DNA from: Paranoxybacillus sp035645275 | GTDB lineage: Bacteria; Bacillota; Bacilli; Bacillales; Anoxybacillaceae | Assembly: GCA_035645275.1 (NCBI GenBank) | Contig: DASQMX010000023.1 | Location: forward strand, 1 to 64,000 | Direction: 5' to 3' | DNA length: 64,000 bases | Shown: positions 51,108 to 60,511 of the stretch, in pieces | Position numbering within the stretch: the stretch's first letter is position 1 | How the letters are laid out: each line of letters starts with the position of its first letter | Made by a program: the position numbers and the translations under genes | Notes under the pieces: generated by a model | The model's database searches: none | What the model was told of the DNA's origin: nothing | What the model saw: only the letters and a program-made list of their open reading frames with translations

Positions 51108-51509
51108 ATGTTAAAAAAATTCACTATCCGCACATCAAAGCGCGATGAAATGATTGATATTACGAATTATGTCCAAGAAGTCGTGAAGGAGTCTGGTATC
51201 GAAGAAGGCGTGGTTATTGTCTATTGTCCGCATACAACGGCTGGAATTACGATTAACGAAAATGCCGATCCTGATGTGAAACGCGATATGATGCGCCGCT
51301 TTGATGAAGTGTATCCTTGGGAACACCGATTAGATCGGCATGCGGAAGGAAACACAGCGGCACATATGAAAGCAAGCACAGTTGGGGCATCACAGCATGT
51401 CATTGTGACGGAAGGAAAACTCCTTTTAGGCACGTGGCAAGGAGTCTACTTTTGTGAATATGATGGTCCGCGTCATCGAGCATTTTTCGTAAAAGTACTT
51501 AAAGGATAA
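51108..51509 (+). CDS. YjbQ/UPF0047 family protein (secondary thiamine-phosphate synthase type)
   Basis: A 133-residue protein of the YjbQ fold. VYCPHTTAGITINENADPDV and DRHAEGNTAAHMKAS hold the conserved Cys and His residues, and LLLGTWQGVYFCEYDGPR is the signature end. Homologues (YugU in B. subtilis) can show weak thiamine-phosphate synthase activity; the physiological role is unclear. ATG 51108 is placed seven bases after GAGGG and is preferred to ATG 51102, which adjoins it. Confidence 0.9.
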   Translation: MLKKFTIRTSKRDEMIDITNYVQEVVKESGIEEGVVIVYCPHTTAGITINENADPDVKRDMMRRFDEVYPWEHRLDRHAEGNTAAHMKASTVGASQHVIVTEGKLLLGTWQGVYFCEYDGPRHRAFFVKVLKG

Positions 51510-51522
51510 AGAGAAAATTTTT

Positions 51523-51560
51523 TGAAGCTGTCCTAATTTCTATGGGGACAGCTTTTTTTC
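51523..51560 (+). terminator. Terminator of the YjbQ gene
   Basis: AAGCTGTCC and GGACAGCTT, then TTTTTTC. Confidence 0.88.
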
Positions 51561-51588
51561 ATTGCAAACGCTCTTCCATTGGTGATGG

Positions 51589-51664
51589 ATGTTTTTGATT
51601 GTTTTTAAACAAAAAACTGAAAGAAATTGATTGAATTTTAATGTTTTTGATTGATTTTTTAAAC
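51589..51664 (+). promoter_or_regulatory. Direct repeats before fruR, likely FruR operators
   Basis: ATGTTTTTGATTG then TTTTTAAAC at 51589-51610, and ATGTTTTTGATTG then ATTTTTTAAAC at 51641-51664. Two near-identical copies 52 bases apart in front of a DeoR-type regulator gene suggest autoregulation; fructose 1-phosphate is the usual inducer in this family. Confidence 0.7.
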
Positions 51665-51711
51665 CGCTTCCATTATGATAAAAATACAGATGACATCGTG
51701 GGGGTGAAAGA

Positions 51712-52464
51712 TTGCTTACAGCAGAACGCCACCGCATTATTTTAGAATTGTTGGCAGAAAAAGAAGTAGTGAAACTCCAAGAGCTGGTCGAGGCAACGGC
51801 TTCATCTGAATCAACGATTCGCCGCGATTTAAGCCAATTGGAGAAGGAGAAAAAATTAAAGCGCGTTCATGGCGGAGCAGCTTTACTACAGCAGAAAAGA
51901 GAAGAGCTAAGCGTTTTCGAAAAATCAACAAAAAATATGAAAGAAAAGCAGATCATTGCTAAGTATGCAGCAAGTCTTGTAAAAGACAGCGATTGCATTT
52001 ATTTAGATGCTGGAACGACCACATTACAGATGATTCCCTTTCTTGAAGCCAAAGATATTGTCGTCGTTACGAACGGGATTATGCATTTAGAAGCTTTAAT
52101 GGAAAAAGAAATTCCTACGTACTTGCTCGGTGGGATGGTGAAAAAGAAAACAAAAGCTTTAATTGGCCGTGGTGCCATTAATGCTCTGGAAAGCTACAGC
52201 TTCGATAAATGTTTTATAGGAGCAAATGGTGTTCATATTGACTACGGTTATACAACGCCAGATCCGGAAGAAGCGTTGGTAAAGAGTTTAGCCATAAAAC
52301 TATCCCGGCAGGCCTATATTTTGGCTGACCATACAAAAATGAATGAAAGTACATTTGCGAAAATTGCTGATTTAGAAGAAGCAACGTTGATTACCGATGA
52401 ACTTGATGAAGAATTACTAGCACAATACGAAGCAAAAACAGCAGTAGAGGTAGTGACAAAATGA
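51712..52464 (+). CDS. fruR: DeoR-family repressor of the fructose operon
   Basis: A 250-residue DeoR regulator: N-terminal winged helix-turn-helix (SSESTIRRDLSQLEKEKKL, then RVHGGA) and a C-terminal sugar-phosphate-binding domain with YLDAGTTTLQMI and CFIGANGVH. It should repress fruRKA until fructose 1-phosphate appears. The start is TTG 51712 after GGGGGTGA. The stop overlaps fruK (ATGA). Confidence 0.93.
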   Translation: MLTAERHRIILELLAEKEVVKLQELVEATASSESTIRRDLSQLEKEKKLKRVHGGAALLQQKREELSVFEKSTKNMKEKQIIAKYAASLVKDSDCIYLDAGTTTLQMIPFLEAKDIVVVTNGIMHLEALMEKEIPTYLLGGMVKKKTKALIGRGAINALESYSFDKCFIGANGVHIDYGYTTPDPEEALVKSLAIKLSRQAYILADHTKMNESTFAKIADLEEATLITDELDEELLAQYEAKTAVEVVTK

Positions 52465-53372
52465 TTTATACATGTACATTAAACCCTTCTGTCGATTATA
52501 TCGTTGAAGTAGAACGTTTTCGAATTGGTGAATTGAATCGGGCAGCGAAAACAGCTGCATTTCCTGGTGGAAAAGGGATTAATGTGTCCCGTGTTTTAAA
52601 ACGGCTTGGCGTCGATAATACCGCTTTCGGGTTTATCGGGGGATTTACTGGGGCGTTTATTGAAAGCGAATTAAAGAAGGAAGAAATTCACGCCGATTTT
52701 GTCAAAGTAAACGGGGATACACGAATTAACATTAAACTAAAATCTGGAGAAGAAACAGAGATTAACGGACAAGGCCCAAGCATCCTTCCTGACCATCAAG
52801 ACGAATTAATGAACAAAATTCAAGTATTAAATCAAGAGGACATTCTTGTTTTAGCTGGAAGCATACCTCCATCTATTTCAGCTGATTTTTATAATCAAAT
52901 GGTTGATATAGCGAAGCAAAAGGGTGTCAAAGTTGCCGTTGATACAAGTGGACCGGCTTTAAAGCAATTCATTCAACATCATCCATTTTTCATTAAGCCG
53001 AATCATCATGAACTTGGGGAGCTATTCGATACAAAAATTTCGTCTAAAAACGATATTCTCTCTTACGGATATAAACTGGTAGAGCTAGGTGTCGAAAATG
53101 TCATTGTGTCGATGGCGGGTGATGGTGCGTTTTTCTTTAATAAAGAAAAAATCCTTTTCGCCACAGCTCCAAAAGGAATCGTAAAAAACTCAGTCGGAGC
53201 AGGGGATTCGATGGTTGCAGGATTTTTAGCAGCATATTTAAACGAACAAGATATAGAAAAAGCGTTTCAATACAGCGTAGCAGCAGGAAGCGCAACGGCC
53301 TTCTCGGAAGATTTATGCACGAAAGACAAAGTGGAACAATTACTTCATGAAGTGAAAGTGACACAAGTATAG
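52461..53372 (+). CDS. fruK: 1-phosphofructokinase
   Basis: A 303-residue PfkB-family kinase that converts fructose 1-phosphate to fructose 1,6-bisphosphate. FPGGKGINVSRVLKRLG is the N-terminal PfkB signature and NSVGAGDSMVAGFLA holds the catalytic Asp. The ATG overlaps the fruR stop; translation is coupled. It follows the order fruR-fruK-fruA of other bacilli. Confidence 0.95.
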   Translation: MIYTCTLNPSVDYIVEVERFRIGELNRAAKTAAFPGGKGINVSRVLKRLGVDNTAFGFIGGFTGAFIESELKKEEIHADFVKVNGDTRINIKLKSGEETEINGQGPSILPDHQDELMNKIQVLNQEDILVLAGSIPPSISADFYNQMVDIAKQKGVKVAVDTSGPALKQFIQHHPFFIKPNHHELGELFDTKISSKNDILSYGYKLVELGVENVIVSMAGDGAFFFNKEKILFATAPKGIVKNSVGAGDSMVAGFLAAYLNEQDIEKAFQYSVAAGSATAFSEDLCTKDKVEQLLHEVKVTQV

Positions 53373-53387
53373 CGAGGGGGAGAGAAG

Positions 53388-55259
53388 ATGAAGATTACGG
53401 ATTTATTAACGAAAGATACGATGATTCTTGAGTTGAAAGCAAAAACAAAAGAAACTGTTATTGAAGAGCTTGTCAACAAGTTAGATGAAGCAGGAAAGTT
53501 ACATGACAAAGAGGCTTTTAAAGAGGCGATTTTTGCTCGTGAAGCGCAAAGCACAACCGGTATTGGGGAAGGAATTGCCATCCCGCATGCAAAAACAACA
53601 GCGGTAAAAACTCCGGCAGTGGCATTTGGCCGTTCCAAAGCTGGAATTGATTACGAGTCTTTAGACGGTAAGCCAAGTCACTTGTTTTTCATGATTGCTG
53701 CTCCCGAAGGTGCGAACAATACCCATTTAGAGGTGTTATCACGCTTATCCACTCTTTTAATGAACGCTTCTTTTCGTTCAAAAATTGAAAGCGCTTCAAC
53801 TTTAGAGGAAATAGTAGAGATAATTCGTGAAAAAGAAGCCGAATTACTTAATGAAAATGAAGAAACCGCTTCTTCCACGAAAAAAGTGTTAGCTGTCACT
53901 GCGTGTCCGACGGGAATTGCCCACACCTACATGGCGGCCGATGCGTTGAAAGCAAAAGCAAGAGAAATGAATGTCGATATCAAAGTGGAAACAAACGGCT
54001 CAAGCGGCGTGAAAAACGAGTTAACGGAAAAAGAAATTGAAGAAGCGGTCGCTATTATTGTCGCGGCGGATAAACAAGTGGAAATGGAGCGGTTTAAAGG
54101 AAAACATGTCATTCAAGTGCCTGTCGCTCAAGCGATTCGAAACCCGCAGCAACTCATTGAGCAAGCGTTAAAACAGGATGCGCCGATTTATCAAGGGGAC
54201 GGAAACGAACGTAGTTCACATCTAGAAAGTTCTCATAACGAGCGTACCGGTTTTTATAAACACTTAATGAACGGTGTATCGAATATGCTTCCATTTGTTG
54301 TGGGAGGCGGTATTTTAATTGCAATTTCGTTTATTTTCGGGATTAAGGCGTTTGATCCAAATGATCCTTCCTATCATCCGATTGCGAAAACGTTAATGGA
54401 CATCGGCGGGGGAAGTGCGTTTGCGCTCATGATTCCTGTTCTAGCCGGGTTTATTGCCGTGAGTATTGCGGATCGTCCAGGTTTTGCTCCAGGTATGGTA
54501 GGCGGCTTTTTAGCGGCAAACGGCGGCGCTGGATTTTTGGGTGGATTGATTGCTGGCTTTCTAGCAGGTTATTTAGTCGTAGGATTAAAGAAAGTATTTA
54601 GTCGTTTACCACAATCGCTAGAAGGAATTAAACCGGTGTTGCTTTATCCGTTGTTTGGTATTTTAATTACCGGATTTGTGATGATGTATGTAGTTATTGA
54701 TCCGGTCAAAGCATTGAATGACGGCATGAAGCATTGGTTAGAAAATATGGGAACAGGCAACCTTGTATTATTAGGATTGATTCTTGGCGGAATGATGGCT
54801 GTCGATATGGGAGGACCGATAAATAAAGCAGCGTTTACATTTGGAATCGCAATGATTGAAGCTGGAAATTATGCGCCGCACGCAGCCATTATGGCAGGGG
54901 GAATGGTGCCGCCGTTAGGGTTGGCGCTTGCGACTACTTTCTTCAAGCGTAAGTTTACAAAAGCGGAGCGTGAAGCGGGAAAGACGTGCTATATTATGGG
55001 GGCATCGTTTATTACAGAAGGCGCGATTCCATTCGCAGCAGCGGATCCAGTGCGCGTGATTCCTTCGCTCATTGTCGGATCTGCCATTGCCGGTGCATTA
55101 ACGATGATGTTTGGCATTGGCCTGCCGGCACCGCACGGGGGAGCGTTTGTCATTCCGATTGTAAAAGGAAATCCATTGTTATACGCACTGGCTATTTTAA
55201 TTGGTTCGGTTGTAACAGCAGTAATGGTTGGCTTGTGGAAAAAAGAAGTGAAAGAATAA
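53388..55259 (+). CDS. fruA: PTS fructose-specific enzyme IIABC
   Basis: A 623-residue fused transporter that imports and phosphorylates fructose at C1. EIIA (about 1-148) has the phospho-His in GIGEGIAIPHAKTT; EIIB (about 166-265) has the phospho-Cys in VTACPTGIAHTYMA; EIIC (about 295-620) is the membrane part with GGFLAANGGAGFLGGLIAGF and GLPAPHGGAFVIP. A GGGGGAG site precedes ATG, 15 bases after fruK. All three catalytic sites look intact. Confidence 0.96.
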   Translation: MKITDLLTKDTMILELKAKTKETVIEELVNKLDEAGKLHDKEAFKEAIFAREAQSTTGIGEGIAIPHAKTTAVKTPAVAFGRSKAGIDYESLDGKPSHLFFMIAAPEGANNTHLEVLSRLSTLLMNASFRSKIESASTLEEIVEIIREKEAELLNENEETASSTKKVLAVTACPTGIAHTYMAADALKAKAREMNVDIKVETNGSSGVKNELTEKEIEEAVAIIVAADKQVEMERFKGKHVIQVPVAQAIRNPQQLIEQALKQDAPIYQGDGNERSSHLESSHNERTGFYKHLMNGVSNMLPFVVGGGILIAISFIFGIKAFDPNDPSYHPIAKTLMDIGGGSAFALMIPVLAGFIAVSIADRPGFAPGMVGGFLAANGGAGFLGGLIAGFLAGYLVVGLKKVFSRLPQSLEGIKPVLLYPLFGILITGFVMMYVVIDPVKALNDGMKHWLENMGTGNLVLLGLILGGMMAVDMGGPINKAAFTFGIAMIEAGNYAPHAAIMAGGMVPPLGLALATTFFKRKFTKAEREAGKTCYIMGASFITEGAIPFAAADPVRVIPSLIVGSAIAGALTMMFGIGLPAPHGGAFVIPIVKGNPLLYALAILIGSVVTAVMVGLWKKEVKE

Positions 55260-55301
55260 TAGAAAAGCTCAGTAAGAATACAAGCGAGAGTAAATACCGA
55301 A

Positions 55302-55337
55302 AAGGGGCAAGGTTAAAAATAACTTTGCCCTTTTTTA
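55302..55337 (+). terminator. Terminator of fruRKA
   Basis: GGGCAAGGTTA and TAACTTTGCCC (one G-T pair), followed by TTTTTT. Confidence 0.9.
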
Positions 55338-55463
55338 TGTTTTACCATATTGAAACTTTCAAAAAAAGGAAGGAAAAATCTTTTAATTTTTGGGGGATTT
55401 AGTGCTAGAATAAGTGGTTGTAGAAGAATCTGCTATTAGTAATGGAGGAGAAAGAAGACGGGA

Positions 55464-56333
55464 ATGAATACGTTTCTGCAGTTAAATACCATTTTTATCA
55501 GTATTTTAATAGAATCTTTACCGTTTTTATTAATCGGTGTCTTTATTTCCGGTATCATTCAAATGTTTGTTACGGAGGAAATGGTCAAAAAGTGGGTTCC
55601 AAAACAGAAAGTAGCGGCTGTACTCTATGGAACTTTTTTCGGCGCGCTGTTTCCTGCGTGCGAGTGTGGGATTGTCCCGATTACGCGGCGTTTAGTGGCC
55701 AAAGGGGTACCGCTTTACGCTGCGATTCCGTTTATGTTAACAGGGCCGATCATTAACCCGGTTGTCTTATTTTCTACTTTTATTGCTTTCGGTAGCAGCT
55801 TAAAAATGGTGCTTTGTCGTTCCATTTTTGCGCTTAGTGTTGCGGTACTGCTTGGATTGTTGTTGGCGGTGCAATATAAAGGTAAAGGTGATCAATTGCG
55901 GAAAAAAGAAGTCATTCCATCTTTCATGCCGAAAACATGGAAGGAAAAATGGATGGGAACGCTTGAGCATAGTATTGATGAGTTTTTTACGTCTGGAAAA
56001 TATTTGATCATCGGTGCGTTTGTCGCATCGGCGATGCAAACGTATGTAAAAACATCGACATTGCTTGAAATCGGTCAAGGCAAAATGTCTTCATCTCTTG
56101 TGATGATGGTGCTTGCGTTTGTGTTGTCGCTCTGTTCGGAGGCGGATGCGTTTATCGCTTCTTCGTTTCAAAATACGTTCTCGTTTGGCGCCTTGGCAGC
56201 CTTTTTAGTGTACGGCCCGATGCTTGACATTAAAAATACGCTTATGCTTTTACAATCGTTCAAAACACGTTTTGTTATTGTGTTGATTGCTTACATTACC
56301 ATTTTTGTTTTTGTCGGTTCATTATTGATTTAG
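55464..56333 (+). CDS. ycgR: Permease YcgR (DUF318 family)
   Basis: A 289-residue membrane protein with about eight segments. FPACECGIVPITRRLVAKG and SLCSEADAFIASSF are the paired motifs of the DUF318/YraQ permease family, with Cys, Glu and Asp that may touch a metal or thiol. In B. subtilis ycgR-ycgQ is zinc(Zur)-regulated; I did not find a clear Zur box here. The gene is followed after 12 bases by its partner. Confidence 0.88.
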   Translation: MNTFLQLNTIFISILIESLPFLLIGVFISGIIQMFVTEEMVKKWVPKQKVAAVLYGTFFGALFPACECGIVPITRRLVAKGVPLYAAIPFMLTGPIINPVVLFSTFIAFGSSLKMVLCRSIFALSVAVLLGLLLAVQYKGKGDQLRKKEVIPSFMPKTWKEKWMGTLEHSIDEFFTSGKYLIIGAFVASAMQTYVKTSTLLEIGQGKMSSSLVMMVLAFVLSLCSEADAFIASSFQNTFSFGALAAFLVYGPMLDIKNTLMLLQSFKTRFVIVLIAYITIFVFVGSLLI

Positions 56334-56345
56334 GAGTGAAGTAGC

Positions 56346-57191
56346 ATGCTTCGCACATACATTTTGCTCGGTTTTACTTTTTTATTTTTTCACTTGCATA
56401 CAACGGGAGAGATAAGCAAATACATTAATATGCGATATTCCTATTTATCGTTCAGCGCGATTTTTATTTTCGCGTTTCTTACAATTGTCCAATTTAGGAT
56501 GGCGAATCAGAAAGAAGAAGACCATCAATGTCATGATGAGTCGTGCTGTCATCATCGTGAAGAAAATGAAACAAAGCTGAAAAAAGCATTGAATTATTTG
56601 GTTTTTATCTTTCCGATTGTTTCCGCGTTGGCTTTGCCAGTTGCCACGCTAGATTCGGAGCTCGTAAAAGCAAAAGGGTTTCGTATTCCAGGATTTGAAA
56701 CGGAAAGTGCTGATCCGTTCGTGCAGCGTCAATTTCTCCGTCCCGATACAAGCATTTATTACGGCAAAGAAGGCTATAATGATTTAATGCGGAAAGAATT
56801 GGCGGTGTTTGCGCAACGATCTCGTCTTGTTCTTAATGACAAAAACTACTTAAAAGCGATGGAAACGATTTATCAATTTCCAGGGCAGTTCAGCGATAAA
56901 GAAATTGAATTTGCCGGATTTGTATATCGCGACAAAACAACGAACAGCCAGCAATTGTTCGTACTTCGCTTTGGTATTATTCATTGTGTAGCCGATTCAG
57001 GAGCGTTTGGATTGCTGACGGAATTTCCCGAAAAGCCGCATTTAAAAAATGATGAATGGATTCATGTAAAAGGAAAATTATCGACCATTTACTTCCAGCC
57101 ATTCAATGTTACCATTCCATATGTTCAAGTAAAAGAATGGCATAAAATTAAACAGCCGGAAGAACCGTACGTTTTTCGCGGGTATGACTAA
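56346..57191 (+). CDS. ycgQ: YcgQ-type putative permease subunit (TIGR03943)
   Basis: A 281-residue protein with two or three N-terminal membrane segments, a His/Cys-rich cytoplasmic or surface loop (DHQCHDESCCHHREE) and a soluble C-terminal domain with VLRFGIIHCVADSGAFGLL. It always travels with YcgR. The HC-rich loop suggests metal binding. AGGAG precedes ATG. The role is unproven. Confidence 0.88.
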   Translation: MLRTYILLGFTFLFFHLHTTGEISKYINMRYSYLSFSAIFIFAFLTIVQFRMANQKEEDHQCHDESCCHHREENETKLKKALNYLVFIFPIVSALALPVATLDSELVKAKGFRIPGFETESADPFVQRQFLRPDTSIYYGKEGYNDLMRKELAVFAQRSRLVLNDKNYLKAMETIYQFPGQFSDKEIEFAGFVYRDKTTNSQQLFVLRFGIIHCVADSGAFGLLTEFPEKPHLKNDEWIHVKGKLSTIYFQPFNVTIPYVQVKEWHKIKQPEEPYVFRGYD

Positions 57192-57196
57192 GCTTC

Positions 57197-57242
57197 CAAC
57201 AAAAAAAGTTGTCCGGGGCCTCCGGACAACTTTTTTTGTTGG
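57197..57242. terminator. Very strong bidirectional terminator
   Basis: CCAACAAAAAAAGTTGTCCG and its reverse complement form a perfect stem of about 21 bp around a 5-nt loop, between convergent ycgQ and map. Confidence 0.93.
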
Positions 57243-57286
57243 CATAAAAGAACGGTTGGCTTTAGAATTGTTGGTTTTTCTTTGTG

Positions 57287-58033
57287 TTATTGTTCAGTTA
57301 AAATCAACGGTCCGTTTTTTGTGATGGCAATCGTATGTTCATACTGCGCCGAGAGTGAACCGTCAATCGTTCGTGCCGTCCAGCCGTTATCGTCCATTTT
57401 ACTTTGCCATGCGCCGATGTTGACCATTGGTTCAATCGTAATAACCATTCCTTCTTTTAATCTTAGTCCTTTTCCTGGGGTGCCAAAATGGGGGATGTAC
57501 GGATCTTCATGAATCGTTTTGCCAATTCCGTGTCCTGTAAAATCACGAACGACTGAGAATCCATGTGCTTCAACGAACGATTGAATGGCGTGACCGATAT
57601 CGCCGATACGATTGCCAACTACCGCCTGTTCAATTCCCTTATATAAAGCCGTTTTCGTTACATCAAGTAACTTTTGCACTTCCTCCGTCACTTCACCGAC
57701 TGGATATGTCCAAGCCGAATCGGCAAGCGCACCGCGTAAATTTACAACAATATCGATGGTAACAATGTCTCCGTTATTCAACGGCTCTCTACGTGGAAAG
57801 CCATGGCATATTTCATCGTTAATCGAAGCGCATATCGCATACGGGTAACCTTTATATCCTTTTTGTTCCGGAGTTGCACCGTGCTTACGGAGAAATGCTT
57901 CAACAAACTCATCAATTTCCATCGTTGTTATTCCTGGCTTTATCATTTTGGCGATTTCTTTATGGCAAGCTGCAAGCAATTTTCCTGCTTCATGCATTAA
58001 TTCCATTTCTCTTTCTGTTTTTAATACAATCAT
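57287..58033 (-). CDS. map: Methionine aminopeptidase, type I (MapB-like)
   Basis: A 248-residue enzyme that removes the initiator Met. The five metal ligands of the pita-bread fold are recognisable: Asp in VTIDIVVNLRGALADSAWTY (two), His in GHGIGKTIHEDPYIPHFG, Glu in VITIEPMVN and Glu in SAQYEHTIAIT. The gene stands alone, away from the ribosomal protein operon, like B. subtilis mapB (yflG). AAGGAG is 13-15 bases from ATG, rather far. Confidence 0.94.
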   Translation of the reverse strand: MIVLKTEREMELMHEAGKLLAACHKEIAKMIKPGITTMEIDEFVEAFLRKHGATPEQKGYKGYPYAICASINDEICHGFPRREPLNNGDIVTIDIVVNLRGALADSAWTYPVGEVTEEVQKLLDVTKTALYKGIEQAVVGNRIGDIGHAIQSFVEAHGFSVVRDFTGHGIGKTIHEDPYIPHFGTPGKGLRLKEGMVITIEPMVNIGAWQSKMDDNGWTARTIDGSLSAQYEHTIAITKNGPLILTEQ

Positions 58034-58263
58034 TGAAGAAATACTTCTCCTTTTCTCATGAAATTTGGATTGATTTCCATTTTACAATATAAAAAAATAG
58101 ATGACAATGAAACGGCGTAGCGATAAGATAAAATAATCATTTTAGTCAGAAAAATAAATATTTAAATAGTATTAACAATTAGCGTAATTTTTTGATAAAA
58201 TAAGAAGAAAATATACATATATTGTTATTTAAAGAAAGAATTTCATAGAAGGGGTTACATCAT

Positions 58264-60372
58264 ATGAAACAAATATTTGCGCCAGGTGCATTGCTTTTAA
58301 ATCGTCTAAAATTTAGTAAAAAGTTCCTGTTTTTGTTTATCATTTTTATCATTTCACTTGGGACGATTGGCTCCTTTTATATTCAGTCGCTAGAACAAAA
58401 GACAAATTTTGTAGAAAAGGAGAAGATAGGGCTTTTATATATCGAAAATTTACTGAATAGTTTATACGCATTACAAAAACATCGCGAATATAGTGTTATC
58501 TACTTAGCAGGTGATCCTTCAGTAGAACCTAAGTTAAAAAAGACAGAAAAAGGAATCAATGAAACGCTCAAACGCATTGAAGTGATACATAAACAAAACA
58601 AAGATTTGTTTCCTGTAAGCGAACAATGGAAAGCCTTTCAGGAGTCCTGGAAGCAGATTGAACAAAATTGGTCTACTTTTACGACAGAGGAAACGGTTAA
58701 ACGTCATAATATTATGATTAATGATTTAACGTTGCTGATGACGATGATTGCCGACCGTTCCAATTTGACACTTGATAACAATATTGATAACAACTACCTT
58801 GTGCGGCTCATTATCGATAAAGTTCCCTATATAACTGAACTGATTGGGGCAACACAAGCATTTGCTTCCGAAATGGCCATTAATAAGAAAATCGATGAAA
58901 ATGGAAAAGCAAAGCTCACGTATTTGGTGAATTCGCTCGAAAGTTCGATTATTTCGCTTAATAACTCAACCATCTCTATTTTCCGTGAAAACAAAACGAA
59001 GCAAGAAAAATTTAATCAATATAAAGATGCGGCGATGACAGAGACATTTGTGATTTCGAATGTGATTGACAGCGAATTTTTGCGGACGACGACTATTTCA
59101 ATTGAGCCGAACATCATTTACGATAAAACGAATGGAGCACATGAGCAACTATTTAAAACAGCGCAATTTGGCATTAGCATTCTAAAAAAAGCCATTAACC
59201 AAGAATATAACTCATTAAATGTCGATAAATGGAAAACGATTGCTGTCATTGTTTTTGTATCGATGATTATTGTTTATTTGTTTAGCGTTTTTTATCGTTC
59301 TATCCGTGATCATATCGATTTAATTGAAACGGTGACAAAGCAGGCGGCAAAAGGGGATTTAACTGTGCAAATGAATGTCCATACAAAGGATGAGTTTGCG
59401 CAGATTGCCGCATCTTTTAACTCATTAATCGAATCATTCCGAGACATTATTTCTGTGAACCAGCAGCTTGTTGAAGAAGTTTCTGCTTCTTCACAAGAGT
59501 TGACAGCGATTACGGAAGAAACGATGCAGGCCACAAGTCAAGTAGCGGTAACGATGGAAGAAGTGGCCAAAGGAACAGGAAAACAACTGCATTATGCAAA
59601 ACAAAACACAAATGCCATTCAATCGTTAATGAAAGATACGAATTATATTTCAGAGCGCGCTAAACAGGTGGCATCTTCATCAGTGGAAATGAACAACGAA
59701 GCAGCAAAGGGCACGGCGTCGGTTCACGAAATGATCGGGCAGATGAGAAGTGTCAATGAATTAGTATCACAATCGACACAACTAATTCGTTCTTTGTATG
59801 AACGCTCTAACAATATCGGGCAAATGACACAAATGATTACAACGATTGCCGAGCAAACGAACCTTCTTGCCTTAAATGCGGCAATTGAAGCAGCAAGAGC
59901 AGGTGATCATGGAAAAGGATTTGCTGTTGTGGCCAATGAAGTGAGAAAGCTTGCTGAACAATCTTCACAATCTGCTAAACATATTCACATGCTGTTAAGT
60001 GAAATACAAAAAGATACTTCTCAATCCATGACTGCGATGGAACATGTGTTGCAGGAGGCACAAAAGGGAGTCAGTGTTGCTAATGACACCGGAACGATTT
60101 TCGAGAAGATTTTAGAGGCCACCCATCAAGTAACAGAGCAAATTAATGAAGTTTCATCAAGGCTGACATGGATGGAAACATCATTGCAAGGGCTTGTTTC
60201 AACGATTCACGAAACAGAGAATATTTCACAACAATCTGAACAACAGACACAGGCAGTGGCAGCAGCTTCCGAACAATTGCTTGCGTCGATGCAGGAAATC
60301 TCTTCATCTGTCCAATCTTTGAATGATAAGGCACAAGATTTGTTCCAAGCCGTTGAACAATTTAAGCTATAA
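58264..60372 (+). CDS. Methyl-accepting chemotaxis protein
   Basis: A 702-residue chemoreceptor. Membrane helix one is near residues 20-42 and the second near 320-342; between them a long helical sensor region (about 45-315) resembles four-helix-bundle/NIT-like sensors (LQKHREYSVIYLAGDP). A HAMP domain follows (about 345-395), then the signalling domain with EQTNLLALNAAIEAARAG at the hairpin tip that binds CheA and CheW. Ligand unknown. A GAAGGGG site precedes ATG. Followed directly by a hairpin repeat acting as terminator. Confidence 0.92.
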   Translation: MKQIFAPGALLLNRLKFSKKFLFLFIIFIISLGTIGSFYIQSLEQKTNFVEKEKIGLLYIENLLNSLYALQKHREYSVIYLAGDPSVEPKLKKTEKGINETLKRIEVIHKQNKDLFPVSEQWKAFQESWKQIEQNWSTFTTEETVKRHNIMINDLTLLMTMIADRSNLTLDNNIDNNYLVRLIIDKVPYITELIGATQAFASEMAINKKIDENGKAKLTYLVNSLESSIISLNNSTISIFRENKTKQEKFNQYKDAAMTETFVISNVIDSEFLRTTTISIEPNIIYDKTNGAHEQLFKTAQFGISILKKAINQEYNSLNVDKWKTIAVIVFVSMIIVYLFSVFYRSIRDHIDLIETVTKQAAKGDLTVQMNVHTKDEFAQIAASFNSLIESFRDIISVNQQLVEEVSASSQELTAITEETMQATSQVAVTMEEVAKGTGKQLHYAKQNTNAIQSLMKDTNYISERAKQVASSSVEMNNEAAKGTASVHEMIGQMRSVNELVSQSTQLIRSLYERSNNIGQMTQMITTIAEQTNLLALNAAIEAARAGDHGKGFAVVANEVRKLAEQSSQSAKHIHMLLSEIQKDTSQSMTAMEHVLQEAQKGVSVANDTGTIFEKILEATHQVTEQINEVSSRLTWMETSLQGLVSTIHETENISQQSEQQTQAVAAASEQLLASMQEISSSVQSLNDKAQDLFQAVEQFKL

Positions 60373-60375
60373 GGC

Positions 60376-60430
60376 GGAGGCTGTCTCAAAAGCCAAGGGT
60401 CAGACCCTTATGAGACAGCCTCTTTTTCTT
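60376..60430 (+). repeat. GTCAGAC hairpin repeat, short copy d, serving as terminator
   Basis: GGAGGCTGTCTCA and TGAGACAGCCTC form the stem, AGGGTC/GACCCT pair inside, and TTTTTC follows. It begins four bases after the chemoreceptor stop. It looks like the long form after deletion between its two GTCAGAC motifs. Confidence 0.82.
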
Positions 60431-60511
60431 TCTAGACAGTTGAAACGATTTTCGATTATAAACGTATATGAGTATGTCAACTTTGATCTTTTTATAAGGT
60501 AGGTGAAGGCA

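Noticed and set aside
51561..51577. cre-like sequence TTGCAAACGCTCTTCC before fruR
   Set aside because: Two or more mismatches at fixed positions of the consensus, so not called.
55380..55463. Zur box upstream of ycgRQ
   Set aside because: The B. subtilis operon is Zur-regulated, yet no inverted repeat of the Zur type is visible here.
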